DNA of 53,559 nucleotides, taken from positions 1-53,559 of the forward strand of contig JAILAI010000265.1 in the NCBI GenBank assembly GCA_024681705.1, given 5' to 3'. This stretch comes from Prevotella sp. Lineage in GTDB: Bacteria > Bacteroidota > Bacteroidia > Bacteroidales > Bacteroidaceae. The translations under genes were made by a program, and so were the position numbers. Of the stretch, positions 47,268 through 53,559 are shown one piece after another; positions within the stretch are counted from its first letter, which is position 1, and each line of letters starts with the position of its first letter. The notes beneath the pieces are model-generated. The model was not told where the DNA came from, searched no databases, and saw only the letters and a list, made by a program, of their open reading frames with translations.

Positions 47268-48014
47268 CTATTCAGCTGATTCTCTGGTGGTTAGCTCGTA
47301 CGCTTTTCCGCGGTCGGAAACAATGTGAAGGTCGCTGTTTTGTTCCACGATAGGTTTCAGACGGCGTATCAGCGTGTAGAGTGTTTCGCTGGCATCTGGC
47401 TTCTTGGGCCACAATGCGTCGCAGATGGTCTGCTTGCTGAGACGCTGACCGTCGGCATCGAAGAAGAGGCGAAGCAGCTGGGTCTGCATGGGTGTGAGGT
47501 GGATGGGGTGGCGCTGGGCATCGAGGAACTGGTCGTTTTGTGCATCATAGCTCAAGGTGCCTACGTGTGGTAGTTCGGGCATGAGGGCTTTTTGTCTGTG
47601 CAGACGATATGCGGCGAGTGCGCCCCATAGCAGGGTCAGCATCCAGAGAAGGGCGGGGAAGCGCTGGTCGGAAACCGAGAGAACCATCAGTGGCGAACAC
47701 GAGGCATAGCTGCGGAAGGTTGTCTCGCTACCGCCTGCACGGTGTCTGATGGCATCACTGCGTAGTCCGCCGAAAGGCATGTCGTAGGCCACGAACGAGC
47801 GCGAACGCAGGGCAGCAATCTGGAGATGGCTGCGGTAGTCGCGAATGGTGTCGGGCGTGATCCATGGGTCCGATTTCGTTTCGAGCGTCTGTTCCAGGGC
47901 TTGGCTCATGTCGCTGACAATAAGCTGTTGTGCTTGTCGGTAGCTACCCATGCTGCATAGCAAGGCTGAGGCAAGCAATAGGCCGAATATGAAGATGGCA
48001 AATCGTGGTTTCAT
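47268..48014 (-). CDS. Membrane-anchored transcriptional regulator with C-terminal winged helix (Trans_reg_C-like)
   Basis: N-terminal TM FAIFIFGLLLASALLCS, second TM FPALLWMLTLLWGALAAYRL, C-terminal HLTPMQTQLLRLFFDADGQRLSKQTICDALWPKKPDASETLYTLIRRLKPIVEQ. Confidence 0.82.
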   Translation of the reverse strand: MKPRFAIFIFGLLLASALLCSMGSYRQAQQLIVSDMSQALEQTLETKSDPWITPDTIRDYRSHLQIAALRSRSFVAYDMPFGGLRSDAIRHRAGGSETTFRSYASCSPLMVLSVSDQRFPALLWMLTLLWGALAAYRLHRQKALMPELPHVGTLSYDAQNDQFLDAQRHPIHLTPMQTQLLRLFFDADGQRLSKQTICDALWPKKPDASETLYTLIRRLKPIVEQNSDLHIVSDRGKAYELTTRESAE

Positions 48015-48955
48015 CGTGATGAGGTGTTAGAGGGTGGATAAGAAGATGAGTGATGCTTGGGTGGGAAACGGGGAGAAGCGGACTGCGATGTGCGCTTCCT
48101 GAAATTGTTGTATACGATGTAGAAGATGACGGCGACGGCAACAAAGATGGTGAAAATAGCAAGATACACAACCATTTTTTTGAGAGAGAAGTGGGGACCT
48201 TCGTTCTGTTTCGCAGTAGTGTTTGATACATTGTCGGCGTCAACTTTTTCCTGAAGCACGCTGAAAGGCGCATCTGTGGAGAGCGAAGGGTGGAAATGGC
48301 CTTTCTCAAAACGGCAAACCAGCGTGAGGTAATCGTTGTTCTTGAGCGCTCCATCCACATAGGCAGCAATACGACCATTTATACATTCCGACTCCACCTG
48401 ACAGCCATAGCTCCATAGACGTACCCATTCTGGGTTGAAGTCGCGTCTTTCATCGTAGATAACCATGCGGACGAAGCGTGGCAATGGCGTCACGCCAGGG
48501 GCTATGAATTGATAGAGCAGTCCGTCATAGTCGCTGAAGCTGCGCACCAGGCCCGTCACGGTGTAGCTCACCCAATACTCGCGAACGCCTTCGTGTCCCA
48601 AGCCCCAGCAGAGCTCATAGTTGCCATCTCCGGTTTCAATGATGCTGCATTTCTTCGCTTTCTGGCTGCGTGTTCGCAGGGCATTCCAGTCGCTGACGTA
48701 TTGATAATATTTGTCTGCGTGCTCGTCGAACACCTTGAAATCCTTTAGATGACTGTCTTTGTCGAGGTTGTTGATGGCAGAAAACGCCTCCGTATTCTTG
48801 CTGTCAATGGTCATCATGCGCTTTTCCGTCACTTCGGCATCGCCGTTAGGTTTTAGCCCAACCACCAAATAGAGCGAGTCGAGTTGCGGATCGGCATTGG
48901 CCAGCAGACCGCATGCCAAAAGCAAGAGCAGGGAAAGAAGGCGGATTTTTCGCAT
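48011..48955 (-). CDS. Signal-peptide protein with one C-terminal TM helix (DUF2207-like N-terminal region)
   Basis: MRKIRLLSLLLLLACGLLANADPQLDSLYLVVGLKPNGDAEVTEKRMM..; TM MVVYLAIFTIFVAVAVIFYIVYNNF; ATGA overlap with the regulator gene. Confidence 0.7.
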   Translation of the reverse strand: MRKIRLLSLLLLLACGLLANADPQLDSLYLVVGLKPNGDAEVTEKRMMTIDSKNTEAFSAINNLDKDSHLKDFKVFDEHADKYYQYVSDWNALRTRSQKAKKCSIIETGDGNYELCWGLGHEGVREYWVSYTVTGLVRSFSDYDGLLYQFIAPGVTPLPRFVRMVIYDERRDFNPEWVRLWSYGCQVESECINGRIAAYVDGALKNNDYLTLVCRFEKGHFHPSLSTDAPFSVLQEKVDADNVSNTTAKQNEGPHFSLKKMVVYLAIFTIFVAVAVIFYIVYNNFRKRTSQSASPRFPPKHHSSSYPPSNTSSR

Positions 48956-49064
48956 GTTACTTCGGCTATTGGTGACGTTTGGGCTGCGATAGTGTTGCAA
49001 CCTTCATGAGAGACAGAACTTGAATACGCGGACAGAAACGGCTTTTGGGGGCTTCGTCGTCGAC

Positions 49065-50060
49065 CTAACGGAAGGAGTCGGTGAGCAGTTTAATCTCGAT
49101 TTGTGGGCTGATGCGCTCGTACAAGATGTTGTAGACGGCGTCGAGGATGGGCATGTTCACGTGCATGTGTCGGTTGATTTCCTTCATGCACTTGGTGCCG
49201 AAGAAGCCCTCGGCAATCATTTCCATCTCTATCTGGGCCGACTTTACCGAATATCCCTTGCCAATCATGGTGCCGAAGGTGCGGTTGCGCGAGAAGTTCG
49301 AATAGCCTGTCACCAGTAGGTCGCCCATGTAAACAGAGTCGTTAATGTTGCGTTCTATGGGATGCACGGTGTTGAGGAAACGGTTCATTTCCTGCACGGC
49401 GTTCGACATCAGTACACTCTGGAAGTTATCGCCATACTTCAAACCGCTGCAGATGCCTGCCGCAATGGCGTAGACATTTTTCAGCACCGATGAATATTCA
49501 ATGCCAATGACGTCGGTCGAGGTCTTGGTCTTGATAAATTCAGAGGCTATCAAATCGGCAAAGGCCTGTGCTTTTTCGCGGTCGGAACATCCAATGGTCA
49601 GATAGGAAAGACGCTCCAGCGCCACTTCCTCAGCGTGTGAAGGACCGCCGATGCACGCCAGATTGTCGTAGGGCACATCGTAGACCTGATGGAAGTATTC
49701 CGAACAAACCAGGTTCTCGTCGGGCACAATACCCTTGATGGCCGTGATGACGAACTTCTCCTTGATGCGCGTCTTGAGTTTCTTCAGATGGTTTTTCAGG
49801 TAGGGCGACGGGGTGACGAAGACCAGCGTGTCGTACGCCTGTACGATTTTGTTGATGTCGCTCGAGAAATCTATCTCGTCGATGTCGAATCGTACGCTTG
49901 TCAGATAGGCTGGGTTGTGGCCCATTCGGCGGAAGTCGTCTATGCGGTCGTCGCGTCGCATATACCAGCCGATGTGGTGGGTGTGCCCTACCACAATCTT
50001 GGCAATAGCCGTAGCCCAGCTACCACCACCGATAATTGCTATGTTTCCGCAATCGTACAT
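49065..50060 (-). CDS. gpsA: NAD(P)H-dependent glycerol-3-phosphate dehydrogenase
   Basis: NIAIIGGGSWATAIAKIV..AIKGIVPDENLVCSEYF..IGGPSHAEEVA..GLKYGDNFQSVLMSNAVQEMNRFL..GDLLVTGYSNFSRNRTFG. Confidence 0.94.
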   Translation of the reverse strand: MYDCGNIAIIGGGSWATAIAKIVVGHTHHIGWYMRRDDRIDDFRRMGHNPAYLTSVRFDIDEIDFSSDINKIVQAYDTLVFVTPSPYLKNHLKKLKTRIKEKFVITAIKGIVPDENLVCSEYFHQVYDVPYDNLACIGGPSHAEEVALERLSYLTIGCSDREKAQAFADLIASEFIKTKTSTDVIGIEYSSVLKNVYAIAAGICSGLKYGDNFQSVLMSNAVQEMNRFLNTVHPIERNINDSVYMGDLLVTGYSNFSRNRTFGTMIGKGYSVKSAQIEMEMIAEGFFGTKCMKEINRHMHVNMPILDAVYNILYERISPQIEIKLLTDSFR

Positions 50061-50153
50061 TTCTTCCTTGTTCTGTATTCTTCGGCGCGACGGTCACGGC
50101 GTCTGTCTATTGCCAGGCGCCGTGTCCGCCTCGTAAGATTTCAGTTTGGGCGT

Positions 50154-51929
50154 TTATTTGTTCGCCTGATCGATCCAAGACTGCACGTCGTTTACGTTCG
50201 GCTTTTCCAGACCCAGCTTGAACTTCTTGTTGATCTCGCCGATCTTCTGTTGCAGACCTTGTGCCTTTTCTTCGCGGATGTTCTGAATAAGGTTGAAGCC
50301 TGCCTTGCGCAGAACGTACACCCAGTCCTCGGGAACGCCGATGGCAGCCCATTCCTGAATGCTGCTCTGGGGAATCTTCTTCTCCGGTTTCATCTGCGGG
50401 AAGAAGAGCACTTCCTGAATGAAAGTCTTGCCCGTCATAAGCATCACCAGTCGGTCGATGCCGATGCCGATACCACTTGTCGGGGGCATTCCGTATTGAA
50501 GGGCGCGTAGGAAGTCCTGATCGATGATCATGGCCTCGTCGTCGCCCTTGTCGGCTAGCTTCATCTGCTCCACGAAACGTTCCTCCTGGTCGATGGGGTC
50601 GTTGAGCTCAGAGTAGGCGTTTGCCAGCTCCTTGCCGTTCACCATCAGCTCAAAACGCTCGGTCAGTCCGGCCTTCGAGCGGTGCATCTTTGTCAGCGGC
50701 GACATCTCAACGGGGTAGTCGGTGATGAAGGTAGGCTGGATGAATGTGCCTTCGCAGAACTCTCCGAACAACTCGTCGATGAGTTTTCCCTTGCCCATGG
50801 TCTCGTCCACGTCCATGCCTTTCGACAGGCAGAATGCGCGAATCTCCTCTTCTGTCTTGCCGTCGCAATCAAAACCAGTCTTCTCCTTGATGGCGTCGAG
50901 GATAGGAAGACGGCGATAAGGTGCCTTGAACGACACGATGTTGCCATCGATTTCGCGCTTAGGCTTGCCGTTCACGGCGATGCAGATGGTTTCGAGAAGT
51001 TTCTCGGTGAACGACATCATCCAATTGTAGTCCTTATATTGCACGTAGAGTTCCATGCATGTGAACTCCGGGTTGTGATTACGGTCCATGCCTTCGTTGC
51101 GGAAGTTCTTGCCGATTTCGTAGACGCCCTCGAAGCCGCCAACGATGAGACGCTTCAGATAGAGTTCGGTAGCGATGCGCATATACATGTCTTGATCGAG
51201 CGCATTGAAGTGGGTGATGAACGGACGGGCCGATGCTCCACCGGCAATCATCTGCAGGGTAGGTGTCTCTACCTCGGTGTAACCTGCGTCGTCGAGCACC
51301 TTTCTGAGGGTGCGGAGCACGGTGGCGCGTTGCAGGAACGTGTCCTTCACGCCGTCGTTTACCACCAGGTCGACGTAGCGCTGGCGATAGCGCAGCTCAG
51401 GATCGTCGAACTTATCGTAGGCCACGCCGTCCTTGTATTTCACGATGGGCAGCGGCTTGAGTGCCTTTGAAAGCAGCGTCAGTTCCTTTGCGTGAACAGA
51501 AATCTCGCCTGTCTGCGTGCGGAATACGAATCCCTTCACGCCGATGAAGTCGCCGATGTCCATCAGTTTCTTGAAAACGGTGTTGTAGAGGTCCTTGTTT
51601 TCCTCGGGGCAGATGTCGTCGCGAGTGATGTAAACCTGGATGCGTCCCTTTGAGTCTTGCAGCTCGGCAAACGATGCCTTGCCCATCACGCGGCGGCTCA
51701 TCATGCGGCCTGCGATGCACACCTGTGGCAACTCTTCAATGGGTTTGGGTTCCTCGCCTTCGGGCGAGTCGATAATCCATTCGCCCTGTTCCACCTTCTG
51801 GCGAATGTCGGTGCTGAAAGCATTGGTTGGATACTCGGCTGCGGGGTATGGGTCGATGCCCATCTGGCGCAACTGCTGCAGACTCTCACGTCTGCCTATT
51901 TCTTGCTCACTTAATTCTAAAATATTCAT
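50154..51929 (-). CDS. lysS: Lysyl-tRNA synthetase (class II)
   Basis: RYRQRYVDLVVN..ETPTLQMIAGGASARPFITHFNALDQDMYMRIATELYLKRLIVGGFEGVYEIGKNFRNEGMDRNHNPEFT..GIGIGIDRLVMLMTG. Confidence 0.97.
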   Translation of the reverse strand: MNILELSEQEIGRRESLQQLRQMGIDPYPAAEYPTNAFSTDIRQKVEQGEWIIDSPEGEEPKPIEELPQVCIAGRMMSRRVMGKASFAELQDSKGRIQVYITRDDICPEENKDLYNTVFKKLMDIGDFIGVKGFVFRTQTGEISVHAKELTLLSKALKPLPIVKYKDGVAYDKFDDPELRYRQRYVDLVVNDGVKDTFLQRATVLRTLRKVLDDAGYTEVETPTLQMIAGGASARPFITHFNALDQDMYMRIATELYLKRLIVGGFEGVYEIGKNFRNEGMDRNHNPEFTCMELYVQYKDYNWMMSFTEKLLETICIAVNGKPKREIDGNIVSFKAPYRRLPILDAIKEKTGFDCDGKTEEEIRAFCLSKGMDVDETMGKGKLIDELFGEFCEGTFIQPTFITDYPVEMSPLTKMHRSKAGLTERFELMVNGKELANAYSELNDPIDQEERFVEQMKLADKGDDEAMIIDQDFLRALQYGMPPTSGIGIGIDRLVMLMTGKTFIQEVLFFPQMKPEKKIPQSSIQEWAAIGVPEDWVYVLRKAGFNLIQNIREEKAQGLQQKIGEINKKFKLGLEKPNVNDVQSWIDQANK

Positions 51930-52032
51930 CTTGGTTCACAAAATTTGGGGCAAAGGTACGAAAAAAAACTGAAGTAGACACTGTTCATGTCTTAAAATGT
52001 GTTTCTTCTGTCCCATTCACAATCTTTTTTCG

Positions 52033-52040
52033 TACCTTTG
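52033..52040 (+). promoter_or_regulatory. -7 element TACCTTTG for the downstream secreted protein
   Basis: ttttttcgTACCTTTGcagcc. Confidence 0.6.
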
Positions 52041-52065
52041 CAGCCGAAACATTTTTTATAGTGGT

Positions 52066-52521
52066 ATGTTACGTATTTTAAGAACGTTTTGCTGCGTAGC
52101 TTTCGCCTGCCTGTTTTCAGGGTCGGTTATGGCACAGACGCAGCTACCGGGTTGCGACGATTTCGACTGGAGCCCAGTGATGGATGCTCTGATCGAGCAC
52201 GAGAGTAAAGGCAACCCCAATGCGGTGAACGGGCAGTACGTGGGCGTCTTGCAGATTGCCCCAGTACTGGTGAAAGGCGTCAATCAGATTCTGGCCAGTC
52301 GCGGCAGTAGCCTGCGCTATACGGTTGGTGACCGTAGGAATGCCCAGAAGTCGAAGGAGATGTTCATCATCATGATGTCCAAATTCAATCCCGAGCACGA
52401 TTTTGTTAAGGCAATCCGCATCTGGGCAGGAGGACCTGGCTACAGCGTCAAGGGAACCCAGAGGCATGTCAATCGAGTGATGGCTATCATGCGTCGCCAA
52501 GCCCAGCAGAAGGGCAAGTAG
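52066..52521 (+). CDS. Secreted lytic-transglycosylase-like protein
   Basis: Signal peptide MLRILRTFCCVAFACLFSGSVMAQ; WSPVMDALIEHESKGNPNAVNGQYVGVLQIAPVLV..IRIWAGGPGYSVKGTQRHVNRVM. Confidence 0.8.
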   Translation: MLRILRTFCCVAFACLFSGSVMAQTQLPGCDDFDWSPVMDALIEHESKGNPNAVNGQYVGVLQIAPVLVKGVNQILASRGSSLRYTVGDRRNAQKSKEMFIIMMSKFNPEHDFVKAIRIWAGGPGYSVKGTQRHVNRVMAIMRRQAQQKGK

Positions 52522-52639
52522 TGGCGCGGTCTCACTCATTCTCAATCATCAAGACAGATTCCTTTCATCGCCAGCCTTCGGGCTTTGAGTCGTGGACGGA
52601 ACCTGTCTTTTTCTTTTCATCGCTTTCAATGCTCTATCT

Positions 52640-53559
52640 ATGCAATATCTGGGAGAAATCATTTCGTTGGGCGTAGCCTGTTCGTGGACGGTAGCCGCTT
52701 TGTCAAGCGAGGTGGGCAGCCGTCATCTGGGCGTATTCGTCATGAACGTCTGGCGCATGGCTCTGGCGTTGCTCTTCTCAATCATACTTCTATGGGTGGC
52801 CACGGGTTATGGGCTTCCCGTGCACGCAGGGTTGAAGGCGTGGCTCTGGCTGCTCGCATCGGGCGTGGTGGGCTATTTCTTTGGCGACTGGTGCCTTTTC
52901 AACAGCTATCTCACCATAGGTTCTCGCATGGGTCAACTTTTCATGACTTTGGCGCCGGCCTTCTCGGCCATCTTTGCCTACCTGCTTCTTCACCAGACGC
53001 TTGGCATTTCAAGCATTATTGCTATAGTTGTGACCTTGGCGGGCATCGCTATCTCTGTTTTCGATAGTGGCGACGACCGTCCTGAAGCGAAGCGATTTTC
53101 GTCTATTCTCGCCCATCATCTGTCGTTGCCGCGCAAAGGTGTGCTCTTCGGATTGGGTGCCGCGCTCGGACAAGGTCTCGGATTGGTGCTCAGCAAGATT
53201 GGCCTCGACTACTATACGGCGGGCGTTCCCGTCGCCGAACTACCGCAGATGGAGAACTATCTGCCTTTTGGTGCCAACCTCATTCGATGCGTGGCCGGAC
53301 TGGTGTGCTTTTCTGCGTGGCTTCTTCTGCGTGGTGAAGGCGGCGGCATGCGTCGTAGCCTGTCCGACCATCGTGGTTTGGCGGCTATGCTTGTGGCCGT
53401 CATCTCGGGTCCGTTTGTGGGTGTTGGCTTTTCGCTCATGGCCGTCCAGCACACGGCAGCAGGCATTGCCAGCACGCTCATGGCCCTGACGCCCATCATC
53501 ATCCTGCTGCCTTCGCGGTGGCTCTTTGGTCAGCCCATCACCGTGCGTAGCGTCGTTGG
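52640..53559 (+). CDS. EamA/DMT-family transporter (truncated by window edge)
   Basis: MQYLGEIISLGVACSWTVAALSSEVGSRHLGVFVMNVWRMALALLFSIILLWV..GYFFGDWCLFNSYLTIGSRMGQLFMTLAPAFSAIFAYLLL; open to the window end. Confidence 0.85.
   Translation, partial: MQYLGEIISLGVACSWTVAALSSEVGSRHLGVFVMNVWRMALALLFSIILLWVATGYGLPVHAGLKAWLWLLASGVVGYFFGDWCLFNSYLTIGSRMGQLFMTLAPAFSAIFAYLLLHQTLGISSIIAIVVTLAGIAISVFDSGDDRPEAKRFSSILAHHLSLPRKGVLFGLGAALGQGLGLVLSKIGLDYYTAGVPVAELPQMENYLPFGANLIRCVAGLVCFSAWLLLRGEGGGMRRSLSDHRGLAAMLVAVISGPFVGVGFSLMAVQHTAAGIASTLMALTPIIILLPSRWLFGQPITVRSVV

Noticed and set aside
1-53559. CRISPR arrays, rRNA genes, IS elements or prophage genes
   Set aside because: None seen: no regularly spaced direct repeats with spacers, and no transposase, integrase or phage structural ORFs.

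Overview
The window is a 53.6 kb Bacteroidales (Prevotella-like) chromosomal segment. This placement rests on TAnnTTTG promoters and typical gene content; no database search was possible. Most of it is ordinary core genome: alaS (partial), merR, rel/spoT, an mltD-like gene, parB, parA, surE, lpxB, cdsA, ftsH, rsfS, tRNA-Gln(CTG), a DUF349 gene, corA, pepD, ksgA, frr, rsgA, gpsA, lysS and an EamA-family transporter (partial). The best candidate for an undescribed system is the three-gene unit at about 15.8-23.9 kb, just downstream of tRNA-Gln. It encodes (i) a SIR2-like + TIR fusion in which the SIR2 catalytic motifs look degenerate but the TIR glutamate appears kept, (ii) a 1142-aa nSTAND NTPase joined through one transmembrane helix to a large extracytoplasmic module ending in a PDZ-like segment, and (iii) a 1074-aa signal-peptide protein homologous to that extracytoplasmic module. 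Other observations include a dispersed intergenic repeat with the palindrome AAAAAATCTAGATTTTTT next to GAAATTGGCGCTTTTGATG (four loci), an unannotated cluster of very small ORFs at about 30.05-30.56 kb, a dockerin / cohesin-like / short peptide operon at 34.7-36.9 kb, near-identical extended promoters at alaS and ksgA, and a membrane-anchored C-terminal winged-helix regulator. No rRNA, CRISPR array, transposase or integrase was seen.
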